This document shows, piece by piece, positions 16,793 to 25,782 of a stretch of DNA of 50,662 nt. This stretch comes from Candidatus Fermentibacterota bacterium. Lineage in GTDB: Bacteria; JAFGKV01. The notes below the pieces were generated by a model that made no database searches, was not told the DNA's origin, and saw only the letters and a program-made list of their open reading frames with translations. Each line of letters opens with the position of its first letter. Positions within the stretch are counted from its first letter, which is position 1. Both the position numbers and the translations under genes were made by a program. The DNA is taken from positions 1 through 50,662 of the forward strand of contig JAFGKV010000061.1 of NCBI GenBank assembly GCA_016928395.1, given 5' to 3'.

Positions 16793-17854
16793 CTACAACC
16801 ACCGCCTCCGTCGGAAGTATGCGACCATGAACACGGCAATACCCGCCATGACCCCCCATACCGCGGGATAGGCCCACCGCCACCCCAGTTCGGGCATGTG
16901 CGCGAAGTTCATGCCGTACACGCCAGCGATGAACGTGAGCGGTATGAAGATGGTGGCAATGATGGTGAGCACCTTCATCACTTCATTCATTCTGTTGCTC
17001 ACGCTGGAGAGGTAGGTATCCAGCATGCCTGACACGAGTTCACGGTATGAGTCGATGGTGTCGACCACATGGATAACATGATCGTATACGTCGCGGAAGA
17101 ACCGTTGCGTGGCCTCCTGAATCAGAGGCGAATCCTCCCGTTCTAGACCCGACATTACCTCCCGAAGAGGCCAGACGGAGCGACGCAGGAGGATCATCTC
17201 GCTCCTGAGGCGGTAGAGGGCCCGGAGAGTCTCAATACGAGGATCGGTGACCAGAGTGTCTTCAGTCCTCTCGATATCGTCACCAAGGCTCTCCAGCACG
17301 GGGAAGTACCCGTCGACTATCGCATCCAGCAAGGCATATGCCAAGTAATCAGGGCCCATCTTCCGTATTCTCCCTGTGCCGCTGCGGATTCGATCACGCA
17401 CAGGACCGAACACATCCCCCGGAGCCTCCTGGAAGGTGACGACGAAGTTAGATCCCAGCACCAGACTGACTTGCTCCGCGGCGATACCGCCGTCGGTCCT
17501 TTGGTTGATCATTCGGGCCACAAGGAACAGGTGATGCCCCAAGTTCTCATACTTGGGCCGCTGATTCGTGTTGAGGACATCCTCCAGCGTGAGCGAGTGG
17601 ATCTCAAAAAGCGAGCCCAAAGTCGCGACAATCTCCACATCGTGGAGGCCGTCTACATTGATCCATGTCACAGAGGCCGTGTCCTTGAATGGGAGGCATT
17701 CCTCGATCCGGGAGACGGCTCGCTCTTCCAGGGTGGTCTCACTGTAGTCCGTGATGGTAATCCGCACCGCGTCCGTCCTCCGCTCGCCGACGTGAATCAA
17801 CGATCCCGGGGGGAGGCCGGCATCCTTGTGTCTTTTCGGGGCTCGCCGATGCAT
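16793..17854 (-). CDS. corA: CorA-family magnesium/cobalt transporter
   Basis: A 353-residue CorA protein. The long N-terminal cytoplasmic funnel (about 1-290) includes LTLEDVLNTNQRPKYEN, typical of the family. Two C-terminal helices flank the signature YGMNF (GMN at 314-316), followed by a basic tail RRRRWL. It forms a pentameric channel for Mg2+ and sometimes Co2+. The frame is open 24 codons further, but the ATG at 17854 has AGGAGGG upstream. It converges with the cyclase gene; a 14-base palindrome GAGCCTCGAGGCTC (16780-16793) overlaps the start of its stop codon. Confidence 0.95.
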   Translation of the reverse strand: MHRRAPKRHKDAGLPPGSLIHVGERRTDAVRITITDYSETTLEERAVSRIEECLPFKDTASVTWINVDGLHDVEIVATLGSLFEIHSLTLEDVLNTNQRPKYENLGHHLFLVARMINQRTDGGIAAEQVSLVLGSNFVVTFQEAPGDVFGPVRDRIRSGTGRIRKMGPDYLAYALLDAIVDGYFPVLESLGDDIERTEDTLVTDPRIETLRALYRLRSEMILLRRSVWPLREVMSGLEREDSPLIQEATQRFFRDVYDHVIHVVDTIDSYRELVSGMLDTYLSSVSNRMNEVMKVLTIIATIFIPLTFIAGVYGMNFAHMPELGWRWAYPAVWGVMAGIAVFMVAYFRRRRWL

Positions 17855-18768
17855 GAATACACCCTCCTGTACGATGCGCTGACCCAAGGAGTCCGCGCCC
17901 ACGTGACGGCGTGGGACCCACGGCACGCCCCCGGTCGCCTGTGAAGAACACGGCTTTATGGGCTAGTACGTGGGCCCCCTTGACCACGAAGTCAAGACTC
18001 ATTGTGCGTTCGATGTAGTTTGATCTGGCCGGGCGATACGTCTTTCTGTCGATCCCGTCCACCTGTCGCGGTGGAGGCGGGGACCATCACGCACTCCCAT
18101 TCGGCAACGCCTGCGCAGCTTCTGGGAACACCCCACACGCCTTGCAGAAGGACTATGAGGCACCCCGCACCACCTGCGTTGCAGTCTTGTTCGTCATGGC
18201 TGTCTCCTCGGATAGGGCACTGGGTACGGCCATGACATCACCGCATCCAATCTAGTGCGGCAAGACGTCGTGGCCAGGGGAATCTGCACTGCACACCCGA
18301 TGCCAAATGCCTCGCCCGGCTGCGAGGAAGGGGATGCTCGACGCGGCTGAATCGCCTGAGCTGGCGGGCTCATGTCAGGGGTGGCGGGAAGACTGGCGCC
18401 CTTGACTCCTGGCCATGACGCAACCACACTGCGGCCAGAGCAACAGAGCACCGCCTGTTGCTGCCGCAGGTTCCGGGCGAATCGCTGCTCGCCGTGACCG
18501 GAGAGTATCCGGCGGAGAGTTCGCGCGCACGGGCGGGCATGAAGCATCAGGAGGCTCGCTGATGGATGGCACAGAACCGCGATGCGCAGAGAGCTCGATC
18601 ACTGTCGAAGAAGGAACTGCTGCGGGCGACGACGCGACCTTAGGCTCTCGCCCGATTCCGATGACCGTAAGGCTGTCGAGATGCGCCTGGGTGAGATGGG
18701 AATCCGGCACGCGTCGTGACGCCGCTTGGCAATCCTGTCACCCGAGCCCCAAGGAAGGATAGGAGGCC
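17855..18768. other. intergenic region without a supported gene
   Basis: About 900 bases. The open frames here have poor codon use and no recognisable product. A minus-strand ATG at 18197-18199 with GAGGAGACAGCC upstream opens a frame of only 14 codons, which may be a decayed small gene. The promoter of corA should lie near 17900-18000 but no clear hexamers were found. Confidence 0.5.
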
Positions 18769-19230
18769 GTGGGTTCGTCACTGGTCATCCTTGGCGTCGT
18801 GGTAGTCGCCGTGCTCTGGGCGATTCTGGGACGGCGCCAACGACGTGCGGAAATCGTCCGGATGCGGCCCCAAGATGAAGACCTGAGGCCGCGAACGCCG
18901 CCTCCCCCGTTACCGGCTGAGGCCGAGGCCAGGCTCCAGAAATTCCTGGCCAGACGACGGGCCATTGACGCCATTAAGCTGGTCCGGGCCCATACGGGAT
19001 GGGGCCTGAAACAGGCCAAACAGTATGTGCAATGGCGCCTAGATCCCCGACGCCCAATCCCCGAACTACCTTCCTCGTTGCTGGCGGCTGCGCCTCAGGA
19101 CCTCGAGCACGAACTACGGCGTCTGGTGGAACGTGGGCGCACCATCGAGGCCGTCAGATATGTGGTCAGCCAGACCGGCTGGGACCTGGAGCAAGCCCTG
19201 CGCTATGTGGAGGAACTGGAACGATCGTGA
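18769..19230 (+). CDS. membrane-anchored protein with two bL12 C-terminal-like repeats
   Basis: A 153-residue protein with one N-terminal membrane helix (about 3-20), a basic and proline-rich linker (TPPPPLP), and two related helical modules. Residues 60-90 read RAIDAIKLVRAHTGWGLKQA and residues 120-150 read RTIEAVRYVVSQTGWDLEQA. Both match the L7/L12 C-terminal motif (AIKxVRExTGLGLKEAK), which in the ribosome binds translation factors. Single copies of this module occur in small soluble proteins; two copies on a membrane anchor are less usual. The start is a GTG at 18769 behind AAGGAAGGATAGGAGG. Function is unknown; recruitment of a ribosome-interacting factor to the membrane is speculation. 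Confidence 0.75.
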   Translation: MGSSLVILGVVVVAVLWAILGRRQRRAEIVRMRPQDEDLRPRTPPPPLPAEAEARLQKFLARRRAIDAIKLVRAHTGWGLKQAKQYVQWRLDPRRPIPELPSSLLAAAPQDLEHELRRLVERGRTIEAVRYVVSQTGWDLEQALRYVEELERS

Positions 19231-19362
19231 CAGGTCGGGGTTGAGAACGCTCCTCAGAGCCGTTTTCACATCGAAGACGCTCTTCAAGGTCTCCTGCTAC
19301 CGGCCCTGATCGCCGCGCGGCATGGCGGTCACCAGCGGGGTCGGCGAATGGACGCGCACCGG

Positions 19363-20100
19363 TCAAGTGTGGGCGATATGCACTGCCGCCGCTCCCGCGG
19401 ACAGCGAGGTGAACTCGACACGGCTGAACCCGGCACCCTCCAGCATCACTTTCAGCTCCCGTGCATCAGGAAACCGCAGGATGGTGCGCGAGAGATACGC
19501 ATACGGAGATGCCGTCCCTGACACGAGCTTCCCCACCGGCTTCACCACCACGCGCACATAGAGGTGAAACAGCCGGCGAACAACCGCGTTCGTGGGCTGG
19601 CTCGTTTCCACGATCATCAGCCGCCCTCCAGAACGCAGCACCCTCCGCAGCTCGACCAAAGCCACTTCGAGCGCCTCCCGGCTCAGCATCAGATTGCGCG
19701 TGGCGAAGGACACGGTCACCAGATCCACCGTGTGGGAAGCCAGAGGCAAACGTGTCACATCGCCGCTGACCCACCGGATACGACCCTCCCTGGCCTCGAT
19801 CGCCTGCCAAAGCATCGCCGGGGAGAAGTCCAACCCCATCACCGTGCATGAAGATGACACTGCCCCTCGAAGCAGGCCCGCCATTTCTCCCGTACCCGTG
19901 CATACATCAACACAGACCAGTTCGTCTCCCCTGACCGCCAGCTCCATCGCCCGGCGCCTCCACCGAACATCCAGCCCCAAGGTCAAGACATGATTGACCC
20001 GCTCATACGTGCGCGGCACGGTGTTGAACATGGCGCGCAGAGCATGCCGGGGTCCCGCCGCGGGATCAGATGCCGTTCCTGGCGTGCCCGGTCTCCTCAC
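19363..20100 (-). CDS. menG: UbiE/MenG-type demethylmenaquinone methyltransferase
   Basis: A 245-residue SAM-dependent methyltransferase. UbiE/MenG features run in order: MFNTVPRTYERVNHVLTLGLD at the N-terminus, SAM motif I VDVCTGTGEMAGLL, GLDFSPAML, SGDVTRLPLA, VSFATRNL, ELRRVLRSGGRLMIVETSQP and PYAYLSRTILRFP. It should carry out the last C-methylation of menaquinone. The frame runs further upstream, but the GTG at 20100 overlaps the TGA of the preceding gene (GTGA), which fixes the start. No other quinone gene is nearby, and the partner gene is a phospholipid-type transferase, so action on another prenylated or lipid substrate cannot be excluded. Confidence 0.85.
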   Translation of the reverse strand: MRRPGTPGTASDPAAGPRHALRAMFNTVPRTYERVNHVLTLGLDVRWRRRAMELAVRGDELVCVDVCTGTGEMAGLLRGAVSSSCTVMGLDFSPAMLWQAIEAREGRIRWVSGDVTRLPLASHTVDLVTVSFATRNLMLSREALEVALVELRRVLRSGGRLMIVETSQPTNAVVRRLFHLYVRVVVKPVGKLVSGTASPYAYLSRTILRFPDARELKVMLEGAGFSRVEFTSLSAGAAAVHIAHT

Positions 20101-20750
20101 ACGTCGTTGATATCCCGAGGCAGGTACTTGTCGAACAGGTAGGTTCGCCCATCCCACAGCACGGGGATGCCGCGGAACAGGTTGAAGGCGACCATGATCC
20201 ACACCAAGGTCACGGTGGTGGCCCGAAACACCGAGAGCGCACCCATCGAGAGCCACGGCGCCCCGTCCGCAACGGCTTGGCGGAAGGCCAGTTCAAGGCC
20301 CAACAGCACGAACACGACAACCTTGGAAACCCCGTACACCGCGCGGCTGAACCGCGAGGCCGTCAGAAACCGGGTGAGGGGCGAGCGCATCATGGTCTTA
20401 TCGCCGAAGGGTGTCTTACCCTCCTTGCTGAATGCCACGGTCCGCAGCGTATCCACGAGGAAGCTCCTGGTCACGAAGATCATGGGAACCCAGAAGGAGA
20501 CGGCTCCCACGGCCGCGTAGAAGATGAGGTAGATATGCTCGACGATGCGGTCACCCGTAATGTCGAACAGAGCCCCCACCTCGCTGGCCGCGTTAAGCTT
20601 CCGGGCCACATACCCGTCCAGCGAGTCGAGCCAGATCACGAAGATCGTCATGGCAAGGGCCGCGATGCGCAGGGTGAAACCTCCCTGAAACATGATCACA
20701 ACCACGAACACCAGCAGAATCCGGCCCAAAGTGATCATATTGGCTGCCAT
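20097..20750 (-). CDS. CDP-alcohol phosphatidyltransferase family protein
   Basis: A 217-residue integral membrane enzyme with about six helices. The full signature D-x2-DG-x2-AR-x8-G-x3-D-x3-D is present: DSLDGYVARK followed by GALFDITGD. Such enzymes move a phosphoalcohol or prenyl or lipid group from a CDP donor, as in phosphatidylglycerol-phosphate, phosphatidylserine or phosphatidylinositol-phosphate synthesis. The acceptor cannot be read from the motif. The ATG at 20750 has AAGGAGG five bases upstream, better than the longer frame. It is coupled by a four-base overlap to the methyltransferase, which is an unusual partner. Confidence 0.85.
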   Translation of the reverse strand: MAANMITLGRILLVFVVVIMFQGGFTLRIAALAMTIFVIWLDSLDGYVARKLNAASEVGALFDITGDRIVEHIYLIFYAAVGAVSFWVPMIFVTRSFLVDTLRTVAFSKEGKTPFGDKTMMRSPLTRFLTASRFSRAVYGVSKVVVFVLLGLELAFRQAVADGAPWLSMGALSVFRATTVTLVWIMVAFNLFRGIPVLWDGRTYLFDKYLPRDINDV

Positions 20751-21288
20751 GTGACCTCCTTCATGAGTCGCGGTATCGTCCACTCGCAGGGATGGAAGCC
20801 CCCCTGGCGCCCCTCTTCGCTTCGCTCCGCTCGCAGGTTCCAGAGTTCAGGCCGGCCCTCTTCACCTCCTCACCTCCTTACTTCTTCACCTCTTCGCCCC
20901 TTGACTGCCGGCCGCCGGCTCTCTCAGCTCCGCATTCCGCATTCGAAAGGCTGCCTACTACTGCCTCCGCCCGCAGGGCAGGACGTCCGTGGCGAGAGAA
21001 TCAGTGGCATAGCCCCATTCTCTCGTCACCTTCATGTCCTTCATGTTCTTCATGGTGAGATGCTTTCCTCTGTGACCTCTGTGCCTCCGTGGTGAATCTC
21101 TCCCCGGGGTCACCCCTTGACTGCCGACTGCCTCCCCTCGCAGGGCGAGGCACCCCGGAGCGGAAAGATGTGTCGCGTATGCGCCATCTTTCCGTCTCCT
21201 GCTCTTGTGCGCCTTCCTTCGTGTCCTTCGAGTCTTTGCGGTGAATCATGCCGCTCCACCTCACTCCTATCTCCTCACTCCTTCACCC
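20751..21288. repeat. mosaic intergenic repeat zone A
   Basis: About 540 bases of pyrimidine-biased, word-like repeats with no gene. Blocks: CTTCGCTCCGCTCGCAGG plus GGTTCCAGAGTTCAGG (about 20815-20850; again at 26011-26060); CTTCACCTCCT-like words (20860-20898; inverted at 50098-50135 and partly at 21270-21290); CTCCGCATTCCGCATTC (about 20929-20945; inverted at 40088-40108); CCTTCATG-TTCTTCATGGTGA words (21023-21056; again at 26304-26324); CTCTGTGACCTCTGTGCCTCCGTGGTGA (21068-21097, in parts); CCTTCGTGTCCTTCGAGTC (about 21217-21235). Each block is made of imperfectly repeated short units rather than exact tandem copies. Confidence 0.7.
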
Positions 21289-22479
21289 TCAGAACCTCCT
21301 CAGGAGGTGGACCGCCAGGCCGGTAAATGCGACCCCGTAGGCCGCCAGAATGCCCATGTAGGGCAACGTTGCGGCCACGCCACGATTGTACGCCATGATC
21401 TGGTGAAGAGCATCCATGGCCCAGGCCGTGGGAAAGACATGCCCCATGATCTGCATGAACCGCGGCACGATTTCCATGGGCCACCAACACCCCCCCAACG
21501 CAGCCATCGCCAGCGTCGCCACGATGCCCAGCCCAACCCCCGTGTCCACGGATCGCACCGATGCAGCCATGCACAGGCCCAGGCCTGCCGCGGCAAAGGC
21601 ATAGACCAGCAACACTGGGATGACCTCGACCAGGCGATACCCGATCCACACCCCGAGCCCGTGCTGCGCCACCATGGCGAGAATCCACAGGATCAGAATC
21701 TGAACCCCTCCGATCAGGAACCTACCCACCAGTTTCCCGGCGATGATCTCGCCATAGGAGGCAGGGGTTGATGACAGGTGCTGCAACAGCCCCCGTTGCC
21801 TCTCTACGACAAAGGTAGCGGTACCATGGGTGGCAAGGAGCAACAGCACCATCATGACCATAGTACCCGGCACGGTCTGCGTGAAGCCGGAAGGAGTGCC
21901 TACCACGCCCCCGACGAACGATGCCTCAACCACGACTTTCGGCGACCGATGCGTGAGTGCCTCAAAGGCGTCCAAAGGCTGTGCGGTGTCCATGCCCGCG
22001 ACCACGAACCGGGCCAGATTCTCAATGGTCGCGCGCCATGCCAGGGCCTGGGCCGCAAACCCGGCCAGTTCGCCCCCTCCGGAACCTTGGCGCAGCATGA
22101 GGCGGGCAGAGCCGTGGGAGGAGAGACTGTCCGTCAGTCCCTGAGGGATCATGAGGACCCTGGCACATCCCGCCGGCACCGTATCCGAGGATGCAACATC
22201 GCTCACGATGAACCGGTCTTTCCTCCCGTATGCAGCGGCTGCAACGCTGTCGACCATCTCATCAGACAACCGGGCAATGCTTGCCCGAATTGCACGTCCC
22301 ATGAACCCCGAATCGGCATCGGCCACACACACTCCGACCGTGGCGCCTCTGCTTCCCTCGAACTGGAGCAGAGCGAACAGCGAGGCATACACTACGGGAA
22401 ACAGCAACATCCAGAACAACGAACTGCGATCGCGCAGGACGCGCTGCGTCTCCATGATCGCGATAGCCAAGGCTCTCAA
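21289..22479 (-). CDS. ABC-2 type exporter permease (second)
   Basis: About 396 residues: an N-terminal helix (MLLFPVVYASLFALL), an extracytoplasmic domain of about 170 residues, then five to six C-terminal helices ending VAFTGLAVHLLRRF. This is the NatB/YhaP-type ABC-2 permease architecture. The start is uncertain. A TTG at 22479 overlaps the upstream TGA (TTGA) and has AAAGGTGA just before it, fitting the four-base overlaps of this operon. A GTG at 22506 and an ATG at 22455 are alternatives. It should pair with the other permease and the ATPase as a heterodimeric exporter of unknown substrate. Confidence 0.85.
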   Translation of the reverse strand: MRALAIAIMETQRVLRDRSSLFWMLLFPVVYASLFALLQFEGSRGATVGVCVADADSGFMGRAIRASIARLSDEMVDSVAAAAYGRKDRFIVSDVASSDTVPAGCARVLMIPQGLTDSLSSHGSARLMLRQGSGGGELAGFAAQALAWRATIENLARFVVAGMDTAQPLDAFEALTHRSPKVVVEASFVGGVVGTPSGFTQTVPGTMVMMVLLLLATHGTATFVVERQRGLLQHLSSTPASYGEIIAGKLVGRFLIGGVQILILWILAMVAQHGLGVWIGYRLVEVIPVLLVYAFAAAGLGLCMAASVRSVDTGVGLGIVATLAMAALGGCWWPMEIVPRFMQIMGHVFPTAWAMDALHQIMAYNRGVAATLPYMGILAAYGVAFTGLAVHLLRRF

Positions 22480-23708
22480 CGGGTCACCTTTCGCAAGAGC
22501 GCCCACCCCCCCGCGGTCATCAACACGATCCCACCGAAGAACAGCACCGCCGTCTCGCGGATGACGGCAGCGGGCCCCTCACCACCCATGATGGTCAGGA
22601 ACCCGTCTATGGCCCAGCGATTGGGCGTCAGCCCAGCGAGAATGGCCAGGGGCCCGCGCTCCGCGCGGAATGGGATCATACTCCCGCCCACCAGGCCCAT
22701 GATGAGGACGACCATGACTCCCAACGCATCAGCCTGCCGCCCGGTTCGCGAGATACCTACCAGCAGCATCATAATGCCCGCGGTGGCCACGGCAAACGAT
22801 CCCGCCACCATCATCACACCCACGGGGTTACCCCAATTGATGCCGAAGAGCAATGCCCCCGCCGGCATCAAGATGAGGAATCCGGCCCCGATGATCACCA
22901 AGAGCGCCAGCGTCTTGCCCGCGCCATATTCGATAGGATTCAGTGGCGAGGCCAACAGGGCCGACAGCATCCCGTTTTCGTGCTCCTCACTCACCTCTCG
23001 GAGCAGCTTCTGCCCGATCATCATGAGCATGAGCACCGTCAGCCCGGGAAGCACCGCGCCGAACACACCGATACTCCGCCCCGCGCTCTGCTCTCGAACG
23101 GAATCCACGTGCAGAGGCCACGGCGTGAGCGATTCCGAAAGATGATAGATCTTCCGGCTGATCCGCTCAGCCATACCCCCCACCCGGGCCTCGCCTGAAA
23201 GGCCGTCCGATGGAAACGGGTCCCCCGTGGCGCGGATGTCGTCTTCCAGAACCAGAATCAGCGCATCCAGCACAGTGGCCAACGCCCCGGCCGCATGGTG
23301 GGCGATCACCGGCATGAAGCGCTCGGCGGGGTTCTTGACGAGTTGGAGGGTAGCCTTCGAGCCGGACAGGATGGAGTCTGCAAAACCGGGAGGGATGATC
23401 AAGAGGGCCGAGGCCTTGCCCTCTCTGAGCATCTCCATTCCCTCATCGCGGACAAAGGCCGCATCCACGAAGTCAGCCGTACGCTCCTGTCCCAGCGCTG
23501 AGGTGATAAAACGGCTCACGAGACTCCCATCGCGATCCCACACCAGAAGCCTGAGTCTGGGGATCTTGCCAGGCTGGCTCGATGACCCGAACGACAGCCC
23601 CATGATGCCAGCCAGGATCAGCGGTACCGACAGCATGAGCCCGATGCCCAAGGGCGCCATGGCGGCCCGCTTCAGGTCACGCCATGCCACCGCACACACC
23701 CGGTTCAC
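22476..23708 (-). CDS. ABC-2 type exporter permease (first)
   Basis: A 410-residue permease with one N-terminal helix (about 18-38; GIGLMLSVPLILAGIMGLSF), a large extracytoplasmic domain (about 40-215) and five to six C-terminal helices ending WALLRKVTR. It is built like the next gene and probably arose by duplication. The GTG at 23708 overlaps the TGA of the ATPase gene (GTGA). Family members export Na+, drugs or peptides; the substrate here is not indicated by the sequence. Confidence 0.88.
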   Translation of the reverse strand: MNRVCAVAWRDLKRAAMAPLGIGLMLSVPLILAGIMGLSFGSSSQPGKIPRLRLLVWDRDGSLVSRFITSALGQERTADFVDAAFVRDEGMEMLREGKASALLIIPPGFADSILSGSKATLQLVKNPAERFMPVIAHHAAGALATVLDALILVLEDDIRATGDPFPSDGLSGEARVGGMAERISRKIYHLSESLTPWPLHVDSVREQSAGRSIGVFGAVLPGLTVLMLMMIGQKLLREVSEEHENGMLSALLASPLNPIEYGAGKTLALLVIIGAGFLILMPAGALLFGINWGNPVGVMMVAGSFAVATAGIMMLLVGISRTGRQADALGVMVVLIMGLVGGSMIPFRAERGPLAILAGLTPNRWAIDGFLTIMGGEGPAAVIRETAVLFFGGIVLMTAGGWALLRKVTR

Positions 23709-24643
23709 TCCCTGAGCTCCCTCCCTGTGAGTTGGATGAAGACGCTCTGGAGGGTGGGCCGTTCAACCATCACGCTGCTGACATCGGGTACCGTGTTGAG
23801 CACACTGTGCAGTAGTTCCGGCACGCCTCTGTCTCCATCCTGCTCCAGTACTGCGGTACGCGTGTCCCTCGACACCAGCCGCAGCCCGGAGAGGGCATCC
23901 AGGCGTGCCCCGTCGGCCTCGGCGAATGTGCCCTGCAGTCTGATGACCGCCCCATGCCGTACCACGCGAAGAAGCTCCTCGAGAGTGCCCTGGGCGAGCA
24001 CCCGGCCATGGTCGATGATGGCGATACGGGAGCAGATGGCTTCAGCCTCCTCGAGGTAGTGGGTTGTATAGAGCACCGCAGTACCTTCGGCCGCGATACC
24101 ACGCACCCTATCCAGCAACAGAATCCGAGCCTGCGGATCGATGCCCAAAGTTGGTTCATCCAAGACCAGAACCTTGGGGCGGTGTATCAGACCCATGCAC
24201 AGATTCAGCCGGCGCTTCATGCCACCTGAGTAAGTCGCCACCCTGTCCTTGGCCCGAGTCTCGAGGCCGACCATGGCCAGCAGCTCATCGATGCGAAGGT
24301 CGAGTGTTGCTCCGCCCATGCCGTACAGCCTACCCCAGAAACGAAGATTGTCGTGGGCGGTGAGTTCCTCATACACGGTGATCTGCTGCGGCACCACGCC
24401 CACATTGCGCCGGATGCGGGGCGTCCTGGGCGATATCTCCTCGCCGTTGATCGTGACGCGCCCCGCATCGGGGGACAGCACCCCCGTGAGCACTCGCACG
24501 GTGGTGGTCTTGCCGGCCCCGTTGGGGCCTAGAAGGCCGAATACCTCGCCCTCCTCTACGGAGAAGGCCACGTCGACCAGGGCCTCGATGGAACCGAAGC
24601 GCTTCCGGATATGATCCACCTGCACGAGCGGCACAGCCATCAT
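23705..24643 (-). CDS. ABC transporter ATP-binding protein
   Basis: A 312-residue nucleotide-binding subunit. Walker A is GPNGAGKTT at 39-47, the Q-loop is VVPQQ, the signature is YSGGMKRR at 138-145, Walker B is VLVLDEP at 158-164 and the switch His is in YTTHYLEEAE. The C-terminal 90 residues form the extra domain common in ABC-2 exporters. The frame is open further upstream, but the ATG at 24643 overlaps the stop of the MoeA-like gene (ATGA); a second ATG follows at once. It powers the two permeases encoded downstream. Confidence 0.95.
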   Translation of the reverse strand: MMAVPLVQVDHIRKRFGSIEALVDVAFSVEEGEVFGLLGPNGAGKTTTVRVLTGVLSPDAGRVTINGEEISPRTPRIRRNVGVVPQQITVYEELTAHDNLRFWGRLYGMGGATLDLRIDELLAMVGLETRAKDRVATYSGGMKRRLNLCMGLIHRPKVLVLDEPTLGIDPQARILLLDRVRGIAAEGTAVLYTTHYLEEAEAICSRIAIIDHGRVLAQGTLEELLRVVRHGAVIRLQGTFAEADGARLDALSGLRLVSRDTRTAVLEQDGDRGVPELLHSVLNTVPDVSSVMVERPTLQSVFIQLTGRELRE

Positions 24644-25782
24644 CGAAACCCCGCCCGGACGGGAATCACCTCCGCCGAGTACCCAGCGCGGACGTCCCTC
24701 CCGTCGGAAGAGATGCACAGTCCATGCACCGAGGCCGCGGAAAACACTACCCCTCCCGGCCATCCCTTGACGGGCCGCGCGATGAGAGCCCGACCCTCAG
24801 TCTTCAGTTCAATCGCCCAGACCGCACACACACCCGCCGTGCCGCGAAGCGTCTGCTCCATCATTGCCCCCACCTTGCGTGGCTCACCGACCGGCACACC
24901 CGTGAGCTTCTGGACCAGCGGAGCGATCAATAGCTCGGAGGTCACCAGCAAGTCGGCGGCCGCGGAGGATACCAGGAGCACCGGCATACCCCGGGCCATG
25001 CCGAAGAACGATGCACAGCCCGGATGCAGGGCTACTCCCAAGAACCGTTGATCGACTCCCTTCTTTGCCAAGATCTGCGCGAGATCGTCACTGTGCACGG
25101 CTCCCGAAGCGGCCACAAGGATCAGCGCATCGTCTTCGTCGAACGCCTTGCTCATGGCGAACTCGATGTCCTCCGGATTGCGCGGCACCGGTCCCAATTG
25201 AACCGGGATTCCCCCGCACGCCCCGACATAGGCCGCCAGCATGGGAGAGGCGCCGTCATACCGTTTGCCGGGTCCCAGAGTGTCATCCAGTCTGGCCAGC
25301 TCATCGCCAATCGCAACTACGGCGATGCGCGGCTTGCGATGTACAGGCACCCGCCGCGTTCCCAATTCGGCCAGGAGTCGAACATCCATCGCCGACAGGT
25401 TGGTCCCCCGCGGAATGATCACCTCGTCGGAGGTTGCCAGCATCCCCGCCTCGACGATCCCTTCACCCTCGCCCGCTGGGTAGCTCCCCGGGGCGCGCAC
25501 GATTGCCGCGGCATCGGGGGGAACTATGTCGCCGGGCGAGACCGCGAGCGGTTCAACCGCAGGATCGACTGGTGACTCCATCAGGATGCCGTGGGGAGCC
25601 ATGTCGTCTTCCCGACAGAGAAACCCCTCCACCGCCGCAATCCGCACAGGGGGCAGCGGCACGGGAGCCAGAATGTCCTCCGATGCAACGCGCCCCCCGG
25701 CATCCAACAAGGCAATCCGCTCAGGTTCGACCGGGGAAACCGACGTCAGGATGAGGTTCCGCGCATTATCAAGACTGGTCAT
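24640..25782 (-). CDS. degenerate MoeA/molybdopterin-binding family protein
   Basis: A 380-residue protein with the full MoeA domain order. Clear matches include PRIAVVAIGDELARLDDTLG (151-170) and VALHPGCASFFG (250-261). The catalytic landmarks are altered: SxMDGYA has become AAVEGF (49-54), GGVSxGDYD has become AASGAVHSDD (224-233), and the LPGNP loop has become LVSSAAAD (270-277). It is therefore unlikely to insert molybdenum and more likely binds another ligand or has a structural role. The ATG at 25782 follows GGGGGAG. It overlaps the ABC exporter ATPase gene by four bases, which suggests a shared process. No other molybdenum cofactor gene is in the window. Confidence 0.75.
   Translation of the reverse strand: MTSLDNARNLILTSVSPVEPERIALLDAGGRVASEDILAPVPLPPVRIAAVEGFLCREDDMAPHGILMESPVDPAVEPLAVSPGDIVPPDAAAIVRAPGSYPAGEGEGIVEAGMLATSDEVIIPRGTNLSAMDVRLLAELGTRRVPVHRKPRIAVVAIGDELARLDDTLGPGKRYDGASPMLAAYVGACGGIPVQLGPVPRNPEDIEFAMSKAFDEDDALILVAASGAVHSDDLAQILAKKGVDQRFLGVALHPGCASFFGMARGMPVLLVSSAAADLLVTSELLIAPLVQKLTGVPVGEPRKVGAMMEQTLRGTAGVCAVWAIELKTEGRALIARPVKGWPGGVVFSAASVHGLCISSDGRDVRAGYSAEVIPVRAGFR

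Noticed and set aside
20070-21095. 341-codon plus-strand frame across the CDP-alcohol transferase gene and repeat zone A
   Set aside because: Antisense to a gene with a full catalytic signature, and its 3' half is repeat DNA.
20751-21288. CRISPR array
   Set aside because: Units are unequal in length, degenerate and without regular spacers; no cas gene is present.
21778-23145. 455-codon plus-strand frame opposite the ABC permease genes
   Set aside because: It is antisense to two well-supported permeases and has no recognisable domain or ribosome binding site; GC-rich shadow.
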